DNA of 52,530 nucleotides from Bacillus marasmi. GTDB taxonomy: Bacteria; Bacillota; Bacilli; Bacillales; Cytobacillaceae. This document shows, in pieces, positions 10,078-20,757 of the stretch. Made by a program: the position numbers and the translations under genes. Where the stretch lies: positions 1 through 52,530 of the forward strand of contig NZ_LR656183.1 of NCBI RefSeq assembly GCF_902168435.1, in the 5' to 3' direction. Position 1 is the stretch's first letter, and every line of letters starts with the position of its first letter. The notes under the pieces were generated by a model, which worked only from the letters and a program-made list of their open reading frames with translations, had not been told where the DNA came from and ran no database searches.

Positions 10078-10845
10078 ATGCTTTTCGATACACATGTCCA
10101 TTTAAATGCTGAACAATATAAAGAAGATTTACAAGAAGTGATCCAGCGAGCGCAAGCAGAAGGCGTTACAAAGATGGTTGTGGTTGGTTTTGACAGACCT
10201 ACGATTACAAAAGCGATTGAGCTTGCTGAAGCTTATGAGTTTCTATATGCAAGTGTTGGCTGGCATCCAGTTGACGCCATCGATATGACAGACGAGGATT
10301 TAATCTGGATTGAAGAGTTAGCAACTCATCCTAAAGTGGTAGCGCTTGGAGAAATGGGCTTAGATTACTATTGGGACAAATCTCCTAAAGAAGTGCAAAA
10401 AGAAGTGTTCAGGAAGCAAATTCGGTTAGCGCGTAAAGTTAAACTGCCAATTATCATTCATAACCGTGATGCAACCGCTGATATCATTGAAATCTTGAAG
10501 GAAGAGAACGCCAGTGAGGTTGGCGGAATCATGCATTGCTTTAGTGGAAGTCCAGAAATTGCCTTGGAGTGTATAAAAATGAACTTCTACATTTCACTTG
10601 GAGGCCCAGTTACATTTAAAAATGCCAAACAACCGAAAAAAGTGGCAGAAATGATTCCGTTGGATCGCTTATTAATTGAAACTGATTGTCCATATCTTAC
10701 TCCACACCCTTATCGAGGAAAACGTAATGAACCTAGTTATGTAAAATTGGTCGCTGAACAAATAGCTGACATAAAGGGTGAAAGTTTTGAAGATATTTGT
10801 AAGATTACAACGGAAAATGCCAAGAAAGTATTCGACATAAAATGA
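10078..10845 (+). CDS. yabD: TatD-family metal-dependent hydrolase YabD
   Basis: A 255-residue TIM-barrel hydrolase of the TatD DNase family. The HxH metal motif is DTHVHLN at the N-terminus. Other markers are the glutamate in ALGEMGLDYY, HNRDA, MHCFSG and ETDCPYL, all typical of two-metal TatD enzymes. Family members act as 3'-5' exonuclease or DNase; the cellular role in Bacillus is unclear. AAAGGGAG precedes the ATG. Same position as in B. subtilis. Confidence 0.94.
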   Translation: MLFDTHVHLNAEQYKEDLQEVIQRAQAEGVTKMVVVGFDRPTITKAIELAEAYEFLYASVGWHPVDAIDMTDEDLIWIEELATHPKVVALGEMGLDYYWDKSPKEVQKEVFRKQIRLARKVKLPIIIHNRDATADIIEILKEENASEVGGIMHCFSGSPEIALECIKMNFYISLGGPVTFKNAKQPKKVAEMIPLDRLLIETDCPYLTPHPYRGKRNEPSYVKLVAEQIADIKGESFEDICKITTENAKKVFDIK

Positions 10846-11009
10846 TGGCGGATACTGTCGAATATAAGAGAAACTTGTCCTAATTTTTAATAATAACTTA
10901 CTGTTCTACACGCCTCCGAGGATTCATAGGATAAACATGTCGATATAAATTTCTTTACATTTTCACTTGACTTTTTGCATAATAAGTTTACACCAAGGGA
11001 AGTGTTTAG

Positions 11010-11038
11010 TTGACAGTCGGCAGAATAGTCTATATAAT
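11010..11038 (+). promoter_or_regulatory. Consensus sigma-A promoter of yabE
   Basis: TTGACA (11010-11015), 17 bases, TATAAT (11033-11038): a perfect vegetative promoter. The rest of 10846-11009 is AT-rich with no gene and no clear terminator for tatD. Confidence 0.8.
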
Positions 11039-11079
11039 TCACTCGAGAAAAGGAGGCGTTTTTCATCGTACTCAAAAAC

Positions 11080-12273
11080 ATGAAAAACCTGTATTCCGAT
11101 CTTTCGAGGAAGAGGAGATGGACCGTATTAATTGCTAGTTTTATAGTTTTTGTTGCAGCGGCTTTCGGAATTATTTATGAAACGAGTAAGAAAACTGTAG
11201 CATTAACAATCGACGGTCAAGAAAAAATCATTAGGACCCATGCGAACACCGTTGAGGGAATTTTTGATGATTTAAAAGTCTCACTTCGCTCAGAAGACTA
11301 TGTGTTTCCTTCGGTAAACACTAAGGTAAAAAACAATCTTAAGGTTGTTTATAAACCGGTAAAACAGGTCGAACTTGTCAAGAATGGCGAGAAGAAAACG
11401 GTTTTAACGACAGCTATAACAGTTGCACAGTTATTAAAGGAGCAAAAAATATCATTACAAGAACATGACGAGGTACTTCCCAGGCCGAAGACTAAACTAA
11501 GAAACAACTTAACTGTAGATGTGAAATCGGCTCTTTCAGTAACACTTATTGAGGGTGGTAAAGAGCAGAAGGTATGGTCAACTTCGACTACGGTCGCTGA
11601 CTTTTTAGTACAACAAGGAATTAAACTAAACAAACTAGACCGAGTTGAGCCTAAGCCCGAGCAATCACTCACTAATGATGTGGTGGTTAACGTGATTAGG
11701 GTTGAAAAAGTCACCGATGTGGTGGAAGAACCAGTTGATTTCGCGACAATCACGAAACAAGATAATAACCTCGCACAAGGTACTAAACAAGTTGTACAAG
11801 AAGGTCAACAAGGTCTAACGAAGCGCACATACGAAATAGTTTACGAGAATGGTAAGGAAGTTGTTCGAAATATATTGAATGAAACAAAGCTCAAAGAAAA
11901 AATTGATAAAGTTGTAGCTGTGGGCACAGGTTCGCTGGCGGTGGCTCAACAAGTTTCCCGTGGCGATGCTAACGCTAATACTAACGGTCAAGAGTTTTAT
12001 GTTACTTCTACTGCTTATACAGCCTCGTGCAATGGCTGTTCTGGTACAACCGCAACAGGGATTAATTTATTAGCAAATCCAAATGCCAAAGTCATTGCTG
12101 TTGATCCAAGAATTATTCCACTTGGTACAAAGGTGTATGTAGAAGGTTATGGATATGCAGTGGCTGCTGACACAGGATCAGCGATTAAAGGTTATAAAAT
12201 CGATGTATTTATTCCTTCAAAAGCGGATGCTTACCGTTGGGGTGTTAGAAAAGTTAAAATCAAAATCTTATAA
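11080..12273 (+). CDS. yabE: Cell-wall-active 3D-domain protein YabE (Rpf/Sps-like)
   Basis: Has a short cytoplasmic N-terminus, one membrane helix (about residues 14-33), three DUF348 repeats, a G5 domain (about 200-280) and a C-terminal 3D domain (FYVTSTAYTA...GxTATG...DTGSAIKG...D) related to lytic transglycosylases. It is expected to be anchored outside the membrane and to act on peptidoglycan. The good ribosome site AGGAGG (11051-11056) is 23 bases from ATG 11080 but eight bases from an in-frame ATC at 11065, so translation may start at that rare codon. Confidence 0.92.
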   Translation: MKNLYSDLSRKRRWTVLIASFIVFVAAAFGIIYETSKKTVALTIDGQEKIIRTHANTVEGIFDDLKVSLRSEDYVFPSVNTKVKNNLKVVYKPVKQVELVKNGEKKTVLTTAITVAQLLKEQKISLQEHDEVLPRPKTKLRNNLTVDVKSALSVTLIEGGKEQKVWSTSTTVADFLVQQGIKLNKLDRVEPKPEQSLTNDVVVNVIRVEKVTDVVEEPVDFATITKQDNNLAQGTKQVVQEGQQGLTKRTYEIVYENGKEVVRNILNETKLKEKIDKVVAVGTGSLAVAQQVSRGDANANTNGQEFYVTSTAYTASCNGCSGTTATGINLLANPNAKVIAVDPRIIPLGTKVYVEGYGYAVAADTGSAIKGYKIDVFIPSKADAYRWGVRKVKIKIL

Positions 12274-12283
12274 TTAGCGATTT

Positions 12284-12318
12284 GCAGAGGAAAAGGCTTC
12301 CTCTGCATTTTGCATTTT
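12284..12318 (+). terminator. Terminator after yabE
   Basis: GCAGAGGAA (12284-12292) and TTCCTCTGC (12298-12306) form a perfect 9-bp stem with loop AAGGC. The following T-run is interrupted (ATTTTGCATTTT). Confidence 0.75.
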
Positions 12319-12373
12319 CGCAAATTTTCTTTAATATAGTAAGAGGATCATTTTGATGGAGGAAGGCTTTTAA

Positions 12374-13814
<1,441 letters not shown>

Positions 13815-13858
13815 TAATATATAGTTTCGTTATTATATTAATGTATTATTTTCGTGAT

Positions 13859-13897
13859 AAGGATTGCCTTTTTGAGAAGAGGGCAATCCTTTTTAAT
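13859..13897 (+). terminator. Terminator after ksgA
   Basis: AAGGATTGCC (13859-13868) and GGCAATCCTT (13882-13891) form a 10-bp stem, followed by a T-rich tail. Confidence 0.88.
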
Positions 13898-13911
13898 TTT
13901 TAACGTAAATT

Positions 13912-13940
13912 CACACTTTCTCCCGTAGTTGCATAGCCTA
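13912..13940 (+). promoter_or_regulatory. Candidate sigma-K promoter of yabG
   Basis: CATAGCCTA (13932-13940) fits the sigma-K -10 element CATAnnnTA, with CACAC at 13912-13916 in the -35 position 15 bases upstream. yabG is mother-cell, sigma-K controlled in B. subtilis. Confidence 0.6.
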
Positions 13941-13996
13941 TACTAGAAATATTTAGTTTAGGAAGGCCAGGCATTGGCCATTTGGAGTGGATGACT

Positions 13997-14887
13997 GTGA
14001 CGATAAAAATGATGGATATAGTCGGTAGAAAGTCATACCATTGTGACATCCTCTTCCGCGTGATTGATCTTAGGCAAGATTCAGGAAAAAAAATTGCTAT
14101 CCTTTATGGAGAGGATTTTCGGTTAATTGCCGATGCACCTTATGAGGATCTCATTATTATCAACCCAGCACAATTACGAAAAAAAACACAAGAGTTCAGG
14201 TCGTTGGAGCAACAATCATTTGAATTATTTCGACAAGATGTAAGCTTGCTAAAAGAAAAACAAGAGTTTGCAGCAACCGAAGGATTTAGTAAGGATATAA
14301 ATATTTTTCAAGTTCCTGGAAAGGTTTTGCATCTTGATGGTGACCCATCGTATTTAAAGAAATGTATGATGGTTTACGAAAAGGTCGGCGTTCCGGTATA
14401 TGGGGTCCATTGTAATGAAAAGGAAATGCCGCTTAAGGTGGGGCAGCTTTTGGATTATTATCGCCCAGATATATTAGTCATCACTGGACATGATTCTTAT
14501 TCAAAGTCAAAGGGGAAAATGTCTGATATAAATGCTTATCGACATTCATTACATTTTATGCAAACTGTAATGGAGGCAAGGAAAAAGAACCCCCATCTAG
14601 ATCAGTTGGTGATCTTTGCTGGTGCATGCCAGTCTCATTTTGAGTCATTAATTCAAGCAGGTGCCAACTTTGCGAGTTCTCCATCCCGCGTTAATATTCA
14701 TGCGCTGGATCCTGTATATATAGTAGCAAAAATCAGTTTTACTCCTTTTATGGAAAGAATTCATGTCTGGGACGTTCTAAGGAACACGTTAACTGGTGAA
14801 AAAGGTCTTGGTGGAATTGAAACAAGAGGAGTTCTTAGAACTGGTATGCCCTACAAGCTTCCATTGGAAGATGAAAGTCAAAAATAA
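13997..14887 (+). CDS. yabG: Sporulation-specific coat protease YabG
   Basis: Peptidase family U57, made in the mother cell under sigma-K. It trims coat proteins such as SpoIVA, CotT and SafA. 296 residues with a DILVITGHDSYSK segment and an AGACQSHFES segment that probably carry catalytic residues. The start is taken as GTG 13997, nine bases after GGAG, because this gives the family's usual spacing to IVGRKSY; ATG 13991 is too close to the ribosome site. Monocistronic, between ksgA and veg. Confidence 0.92.
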   Translation: MTIKMMDIVGRKSYHCDILFRVIDLRQDSGKKIAILYGEDFRLIADAPYEDLIIINPAQLRKKTQEFRSLEQQSFELFRQDVSLLKEKQEFAATEGFSKDINIFQVPGKVLHLDGDPSYLKKCMMVYEKVGVPVYGVHCNEKEMPLKVGQLLDYYRPDILVITGHDSYSKSKGKMSDINAYRHSLHFMQTVMEARKKNPHLDQLVIFAGACQSHFESLIQAGANFASSPSRVNIHALDPVYIVAKISFTPFMERIHVWDVLRNTLTGEKGLGGIETRGVLRTGMPYKLPLEDESQK

Positions 14888-14915
14888 GCCGTCTACAAAA
14901 TTCGGCTTATTTTTG
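14886..14915 (+). terminator. Terminator after yabG
   Basis: AAGCCG (14886-14891) and CGGCTT (14903-14908) form a 6-bp stem overlapping the stop codon, then ATTTTT. Confidence 0.75.
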
Positions 14916-15094
14916 CATTATGCATAATACGATCAAATGTTTTTTATGAAAAGCGTTTTTAATTCCTGTCCTTTAACGTATTAACGTTTGTGATCGGATA
15001 TTGTTATACTAATGAAATTTAGTTACATAATCTATAGTGAATTCGGCAATTATAAAAATGTAGAAATTTAGCAAAAAAAGTGGAATGAAAAACA

Positions 15095-15165
15095 TTGACA
15101 ATCGATTAATTTGACTGTTATAATTTTATATTTTATTTGACTTTTTAAGCTAAAAGTGTTATACT
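15095..15165 (+). promoter_or_regulatory. Two tandem sigma-A promoters of veg
   Basis: P1 is TTGACA (15095-15100), 18 bases, TATAAT (15119-15124). P2 is TTGACT (15137-15142), 17 bases, TATACT (15160-15165). Strong vegetative expression is known for veg in B. subtilis. The upstream 14916-15094 is AT-rich without genes. Confidence 0.75.
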
Positions 15166-15186
15166 TTTCATAGTGAGGTGGACCGA

Positions 15187-15453
15187 ATGCCAAAAACATT
15201 AGCGGATATTAAGAAGGCTCTCGACTCAAATCTAGGGAAAAGACTGATGCTAAAGGCGAATGGGGGACGAAGAAAGACGATTGAACGTTCCGGTGTTTTA
15301 GCAGAAACCTATCCTTCTGTATTTGTGATTGAATTGGATCAGGAAGAAAATGCGTTTGAACGGGTATCATACAGCTACGCAGATATTTTAACAGAGACGG
15401 TTCAGATTACCTTCTATGAGGATCCAACAACTGGTACTGTAGCTTTAAGTTAA
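15187..15453 (+). CDS. veg: Veg protein (biofilm-related)
   Basis: An 88-residue, strongly expressed small protein. In B. subtilis Veg stimulates biofilm formation by interfering with the SinR repressor. The core [29 protein letters not shown] is kept in order. The start is ATG 15187, six bases after GAGGTGG (15174-15180); the in-frame GTG at 15178 lies inside that ribosome site. Confidence 0.94.
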   Translation: MPKTLADIKKALDSNLGKRLMLKANGGRRKTIERSGVLAETYPSVFVIELDQEENAFERVSYSYADILTETVQITFYEDPTTGTVALS

Positions 15454-15468
15454 TACTTGTTTTAAATT

Positions 15469-15500
15469 GCAGTGGACTCTTGTTTACTGCTTTTTATTTT
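15469..15500 (+). terminator. Possible weak terminator after veg
   Basis: GCAGT (15469-15473) and ACTGC (15486-15490) can form a 5-bp stem before TTTTTATTTTG. The stem is short, so confidence is low. Confidence 0.4.
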
Positions 15501-15512
15501 GTTTTCTTTTTG

Positions 15513-15542
15513 GGACTATATTTGCTCGAATATCACAAACTA
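15513..15542 (+). promoter_or_regulatory. Candidate sigma-G promoter of sspF
   Basis: GGACTA (15513-15518), 17 bases, CAAACTA (15536-15542). The -10 differs at one position from CATACTA; the -35 is weaker. sspF is a forespore sigma-G gene in B. subtilis. Confidence 0.45.
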
Positions 15543-15575
15543 CTAAGGCCGATGTGAATGAGGAGGTTGTTTGAT

Positions 15576-15755
15576 TTGAGCAGAAGAAGAAGAGGGATTA
15601 TGTCTGAACATTTTAAAGAGGAGCTCGCTAAGGAGCTTGGTTTTTATGATGTGGTTCAAAAGGAAGGTTGGGGCGGAATTAGAGCCAAAGATGCTGGGAA
15701 TATGGTGAAAAGAGCCATCCAACTTGCTCAGCAGCAGCTTGCGAACAAACAATAA
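15576..15755 (+). CDS. sspF: Small acid-soluble spore protein SspF (alpha/beta-type)
   Basis: 59 residues of the alpha/beta-type SASP superfamily, 0sp4/SspF branch. It shows [20 protein letters not shown] and the conserved [17 protein letters not shown] segment that binds forespore DNA in an A-like form. The start is TTG 15576, nine bases after AGGAGG (15561-15566). An upstream ATG at 15558 precedes the ribosome site and is rejected. Confidence 0.92.
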   Translation: MSRRRRGIMSEHFKEELAKELGFYDVVQKEGWGGIRAKDAGNMVKRAIQLAQQQLANKQ

Positions 15756-15807
15756 TTTCTCTTATTATTTAGCTTTTGATGCAATCAATATACATCACAC
15801 GGCACAG

Positions 15808-15841
15808 GAAGTCAGGGAATAGCCTTGACTTCTTTCTTTTT
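15808..15841 (+). terminator. Terminator after sspF
   Basis: GAAGTCAGG(G) (15808-15817) pairs with CCTTGACTTC (15823-15832) around a 5-base loop, then CTTTCTTTTT. The region 15842-16000 is AT-rich with only weak promoter-like sequence for ispE. Confidence 0.75.
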
Positions 15842-16004
15842 GTGCTTCAAAACGCTGCTTCTTCTGTTTTGTAAAAGTATTTTAGGAAAATAATGTTTAT
15901 AATTCAGAATAATGTAAGGAAGTTCCGTTCTTCCTCGTCTGTTTTATGGTAAAATAGGACAAAATATGAAGATATCGTCGAATTTTGTAAAGTAGGTGGA
16001 TATG

Positions 16005-16874
16005 TTGAAGCTGTTAGTGAAAGCACCGGCGAAGATCAATTTGTCATTAGATGTACTGCATAAACGTCCTGATGGTTACCATGAGGTGGAAATGATTATG
16101 ACGACAATTGATCTCGCTGATCGCCTTGAGCTTTCTTTATTAGATAAAGATGAAATACATATTGTTTCTCATAATCGCTTTGTTCCTGATGATCAAAGGA
16201 ATTTAGCCTATCAGGCAGCTAAGCTATTGAAGGAACGTTTCCATGTTAAGCAAGGTGTACGTATTGCCATAGAAAAAATGATTCCAGTAGCTGCTGGTCT
16301 GGCGGGAGGAAGCAGTGATGCAGCAGCAGCTCTAAGAGGGCTTAATAAGCTTTGGGGATTGGGTTTATCTTTAGATGAACTTGCAGTGCTAGGGGCAGAA
16401 ATCGGCTCAGATGTCTCTTTTTGTGTGTACGGAGGGACTGCACTGGCCACAGGGCGTGGAGAAATCATTTCTGAGCTTCCGGTTCCACCGACATGTTGGG
16501 TGATTTTAGCTAAGCCGTTTATTGGAGTATCCACCGCAGATGTATATAGACGTTTAGATATCAATAAAATTAATCACCCTAATACAGCTGCAATGATAAA
16601 CGCCATTCATTCCAAAAACTATCAGCAGATTTGTCAACAAGTCGGAAATGTTCTGGAAGATGTCACGTTGAATCTTCATCCAGAGGTTGCCCAGATTAAG
16701 GATCAAATGCGGCGTTTTGGTGCTGATGCGGTATTAATGAGCGGTAGTGGTCCTACAGTGTTTTGTCTTGTTCAGCATGATTCAAGGATGCATCGGATCT
16801 ATAATGGCTTAAGAGGTTTTTGTGATCAAGTATTTGCTGTGAGGATATTAGGTGACCGTCATAAGCTTGATTAA
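16005..16874 (+). CDS. ispE: 4-diphosphocytidyl-2-C-methyl-D-erythritol kinase
   Basis: Fourth enzyme of the MEP isoprenoid pathway, GHMP kinase superfamily. Motifs are [12 protein letters not shown], the phosphate loop [15 protein letters not shown] and the C-terminal SGSGPTVF. The start is most likely TTG 16005, five bases after AGGTGG, because it gives the usual M-x-x-L-x-KAPAKIN terminus (289 residues); ATG 16002 is only two bases from that site. purR follows after 56 bases. Confidence 0.95.
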   Translation: MKLLVKAPAKINLSLDVLHKRPDGYHEVEMIMTTIDLADRLELSLLDKDEIHIVSHNRFVPDDQRNLAYQAAKLLKERFHVKQGVRIAIEKMIPVAAGLAGGSSDAAAALRGLNKLWGLGLSLDELAVLGAEIGSDVSFCVYGGTALATGRGEIISELPVPPTCWVILAKPFIGVSTADVYRRLDINKINHPNTAAMINAIHSKNYQQICQQVGNVLEDVTLNLHPEVAQIKDQMRRFGADAVLMSGSGPTVFCLVQHDSRMHRIYNGLRGFCDQVFAVRILGDRHKLD

Positions 16875-16916
16875 AGCCGGATATTAATGATATATTATCG
16901 TTAAACATTCGGTTTT
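16873..16916 (+). promoter_or_regulatory. Candidate PurBox pair before purR
   Basis: Two inverted elements resemble the PurR box (core CCGAAC): CCGGAT at 16877-16882 and, on the minus strand, CCGAAT at 16907-16912. B. subtilis purR is autoregulated through PurBoxes. The 18-base gap and core mismatches make this tentative; the same bases could act as a weak hairpin. Confidence 0.35.
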
Positions 16917-16930
16917 TGGAGGTCCCTTTT

Positions 16931-17773
16931 ATGAAATTCCGACGGAGTGAACGTTTACTTGACATGGCTCATTATTTAATTGAACATCCCCGCCAATTGG
17001 TTTCGCTTACATTTTTTGCTGAACGCTATAAATCGGCTAAATCGTCCATAAGTGAGGATTTAGCTATTATTAAAGATACCTTTGAACAACGAGGTATTGG
17101 CACGCTGCAAACGGTTCCTGGAGCGGCAGGAGGGGTAAAATATTATGTTAAGGTCGGTGAGACAGAAGCCAAGGAATACGTCCAAGAGCTCTGTGAGTTG
17201 ATGGCTAGTCCAGAGCGACTTCTACCGGGTGGTTATTTGTATATGACAGATATTATCGGGAATCCTTCTATTATCCGAAAAGCAGGTCGGATGTTTGCAT
17301 CAGCATATGCTTTTGCGGATATTGATGCTGTTATGACTGTTGCAACTAAGGGGATTCCACTAGCATATGCTGTGGCAGCACAAATAAATGTCCCGGTTGT
17401 AATCGTTAGAAGAGACAGTAAGGTGACAGAAGGATCGACTGTAAGCATAAATTATGTGTCGGGTTCTTCCAAACGAATTCAAACGATGGTCCTATCGAAG
17501 CGAAGCTTAGCGGAAGGTTCAAAAGTTCTGATTGTTGACGATTTTATGAAAGCAGGCGGAACGGTTAATGGGATGAAGAGCCTGTTAGAGGAATTTAAAG
17601 CTCAGCTAGCTGGAATTGCAGTGTTGGTTGAATCAGAAAATATCGAGGAAAGACTAGTAGATGAATATATTTCGTTAGTCAGATTATCAAATGTCGATGA
17701 AAAGGCGAAAACGATTAATGTAAGTGAAGGTAATTATTTTACATTATCGGGCAATATGTCTTGGGAAAAATAA
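16931..17773 (+). CDS. purR: Purine operon repressor PurR
   Basis: 280 residues: an N-terminal winged-helix DNA-binding domain (about 1-75) and a phosphoribosyltransferase-like domain that senses PRPP through VLIVDDFMKAGGT near residue 200. PRPP relieves repression of purine synthesis and salvage genes. GGAGGT precedes ATG 16931. ridA follows after 43 bases, as in B. subtilis where the two are linked. Confidence 0.96.
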   Translation: MKFRRSERLLDMAHYLIEHPRQLVSLTFFAERYKSAKSSISEDLAIIKDTFEQRGIGTLQTVPGAAGGVKYYVKVGETEAKEYVQELCELMASPERLLPGGYLYMTDIIGNPSIIRKAGRMFASAYAFADIDAVMTVATKGIPLAYAVAAQINVPVVIVRRDSKVTEGSTVSINYVSGSSKRIQTMVLSKRSLAEGSKVLIVDDFMKAGGTVNGMKSLLEEFKAQLAGIAVLVESENIEERLVDEYISLVRLSNVDEKAKTINVSEGNYFTLSGNMSWEK

Positions 17774-17816
17774 GTAATTATTCATTACATATAAACTATC
17801 TTGGGAGGTTTTTAAG

Positions 17817-18191
17817 GTGAAAGTAGTACAAACGAATGCTGCACCTGCAGCGATCGGTCCGTATTCACAAGGGATTATCGTTAATAATATGTTTTATAGT
17901 TCAGGTCAAATCCCTTTAACAGCAGACGGTGTCTTAATTGAGGGGGATGTTCAAGTTCAAACACATCAAGTGTTTAAAAACCTTCAAGCAGTTCTAGAAG
18001 AAGCAGGCTCTTCACTTGAAAAGGTTGTTAAAACGACTGTGTTTATTAAGGACATGAACGATTTTGCAGCAATGAATGAAATTTATGGGGAATATTTTTC
18101 TGTTCATAAGCCAGCACGTTCTTGCGTAGAGGTTGCAAGACTTCCAAAAGATGTATTGGTTGAAATTGAAGTAATAGCGCTCGTTAGCTAA
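17817..18191 (+). CDS. ridA: RidA-family 2-iminobutanoate/2-iminopropanoate deaminase (YabJ)
   Basis: A 124-residue trimeric RidA protein that hydrolyses reactive enamines and imines from PLP-enzyme reactions; YabJ was originally linked to purR function. Shows the family signature with the catalytic arginine in [13 protein letters not shown]. The start is GTG 17817, eight bases after GGGAGG. The stop overlaps the stem of its terminator. Confidence 0.95.
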   Translation: MKVVQTNAAPAAIGPYSQGIIVNNMFYSSGQIPLTADGVLIEGDVQVQTHQVFKNLQAVLEEAGSSLEKVVKTTVFIKDMNDFAAMNEIYGEYFSVHKPARSCVEVARLPKDVLVEIEVIALVS

Positions 18192-18207
18192 TAACGAGCT
18201 TTTTTTA
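18179..18207 (+). terminator. Terminator after ridA
   Basis: GCTCGTTA (18179-18186) and TAACGAGC (18192-18199) form a perfect 8-bp stem that includes the ridA stop, followed by eight T. Confidence 0.9.
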
Positions 18208-18272
18208 TTTATGGCTATGTATTGTTGTTTTCCGCTGCAGGCACGTGCGGTTCACGGGGCCAGTTGGGAGCC

Positions 18273-18389
18273 TGTCTAGCTGCAGCGGCTAGGAGCTCGG
18301 GGTCATAAGCCAAATCACTCCAGAGACTAACGTCTCTTGCGCGATTCGTCTTATGCCTGTCGCCCCTGGGCAAGCCACTTCCGCTTTTC
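18273..18389 (+). repeat. Family-A structured repeat, copy 1
   Basis: 117 bp from TGTCTAGC to CCGCTTTTC. Contains the invariant CATAAG/CTTATG pair and the inner AGAGAC/GTCTCT hairpin. Its outer arms have two mismatches, unlike most other copies. Confidence 0.85.
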
Positions 18390-18506
18390 TGTCTAGCTCC
18401 AGTGGCTAGGAGCTCGGGGTCATAAGCCAAATCACTCCAGAGACTAACGTCTCTTGCGCGATTCGTCTTATGCCTGTCGCTCCTGGGCAAGCCACTTCCG
18501 CTTTTC
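18390..18506 (+). repeat. Family-A structured repeat, copy 2
   Basis: 117 bp, directly abutting copy 1. The outer arms pair perfectly: GTGGCT with AGCCAC and AGGAGC with GCTCCT, then CATAAG with CTTATG and inner AGAGAC with GTCTCT. Confidence 0.88.
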
Positions 18507-18590
18507 GAACTCCTCGGCGCATTTGCGCCTGTGGGGTCTCCCATACCAGCTACTCCCGTAGGAGTCTCCGTGCCTTCCGCTCCAATCAAC

Positions 18591-18771
18591 TCAAAAAAGT
18601 AAATTATAAGCTTTAAAATTTCATTCTAATTATTAAAAAAATATCAAAAATTCAAAACAATATAAGCATAATGTAAACCGCATTGCAGTGCGTTTAGTCA
18701 CACTATTTCGAAAATCGATTCATTTTTTGTTCACAATTTGAGCCAATTTTTTGAAAAAAAGTATTTCTTGG
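18591..18771. other. AT-rich region upstream of spoVG
   Basis: About 180 bases rich in A/T runs, no gene. In B. subtilis the corresponding DNA upstream of spoVG is AT-rich, raises promoter activity and binds AbrB; that role here is an inference from position. Confidence 0.4.
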
Positions 18772-18801
18772 GGAGGAAATTTGGAAATACTTGTTGAATA
18801 A
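18772..18801 (+). promoter_or_regulatory. Sigma-H promoter of spoVG
   Basis: GGAGGAAAT (18772-18780) and GTTGAATAA (18793-18801) match the sigma-H consensus (RnAGGAwWW and RnnGAATww) at every position, with a 12-base spacer. Confidence 0.85.
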
Positions 18802-18845
18802 TTTAGGTGGTTTTCATTTTGAAAATTAAAAAGGTGGTGAACATG

Positions 18846-19136
18846 ATGGAAGTGACAGACGTAAGATTACGCCGAGTTAACACAGATGGACGTATGAGAG
18901 CAATCGCTTCAATTACATTAGACAATGAATTCGTAGTTCATGATATCCGTGTAATTGACGGTAATAATGGATTATTTGTAGCGATGCCGAGCAAACGGAC
19001 ACCAGATGGAGAGTTTCGTGATATTGCCCATCCAATTAATTCGGGGACTCGTGGCAAAATTCAAGAAGCCGTGTTGGCGGAATACCATCGATTAGGTGAA
19101 TTAGAAGTTGAATTTGAAGAAGCTGGAGCGTCCTAA
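18846..19136 (+). CDS. spoVG: Regulator SpoVG
   Basis: 96-residue RNA/DNA-binding protein that affects septation and cortex formation and, in relatives, virulence gene expression. Near-invariant core: [19 protein letters not shown], then [17 protein letters not shown]. The start is ATG 18846, eight bases after AGGTGG (18832-18837); ATG 18843 and an upstream 18807 start are less likely. Early stationary-phase expression is predicted from the sigma-H promoter. Confidence 0.95.
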   Translation: MEVTDVRLRRVNTDGRMRAIASITLDNEFVVHDIRVIDGNNGLFVAMPSKRTPDGEFRDIAHPINSGTRGKIQEAVLAEYHRLGELEVEFEEAGAS

Positions 19137-19156
19137 AAACAATTAGCTAAACAACG

Positions 19157-19189
19157 AGAGCCTGCTATCATAAGTAAGGCTCTTTTTTT
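19157..19189 (+). terminator. Terminator after spoVG
   Basis: AGAGCCT (19157-19163) and AGGCTCT (19177-19183) flank a 13-base loop, followed by a T-run. Confidence 0.85.
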
Positions 19190-19303
19190 ATGGGATTACA
19201 AAATTACCCTTGAAAAACCCCTATAAACATTGATTATTTTCCTCGAAAAACATTTCCATTTAATTCCCACATATAACAATTATTCGCACTTTGTGAGGAT
19301 TCC

Positions 19304-19332
19304 TTGAAATAAGCAGCTTTTTAAGATATATT
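19304..19332 (+). promoter_or_regulatory. Sigma-A promoter of glmU-prs
   Basis: TTGAAA (19304-19309), 17 bases, TATATT (19327-19332), ending about 35 bases before glmU. Confidence 0.6.
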
Positions 19333-19352
19333 CTTAATGGATAAAAAGGTAA

Positions 19353-20741
<1,389 letters not shown>

Positions 20742-20757
20742 GCTGGAGGGGCTTTAC

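Larger units (their letters stand above)
18223..18590 (-). repeat. Repeat family B, split by two family-A repeats
   Basis: Read on the minus strand, 18590-18507 (from GGAGCGGAAGGCACGGAGAC to the GCGCA/TGCGC hairpin and GAGGAG) continues at 18272-18223 (GGCTCCCAACTGG ... CACGTGCCTGCAGCGG). Joined, the halves pair: GGCACG with CGTGCC and GGGAG with CTCCC. This layout resembles a repeat I recall from many Bacillaceae intergenic regions. Between the halves sit two tandem family-A copies. Confidence 0.7.

Noticed and set aside
13966-13980. GGCCA/TGGCC hairpin before yabG as a terminator
   Set aside because: Only five base pairs, no T-run, and it lies in the yabG leader.
18215-18589. 124-codon minus-strand open frame
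   Set aside because: It consists of translated repeat families A and B; similar frames appear at other copies (e.g. 34229-34620). No ribosome site or protein-like conservation.
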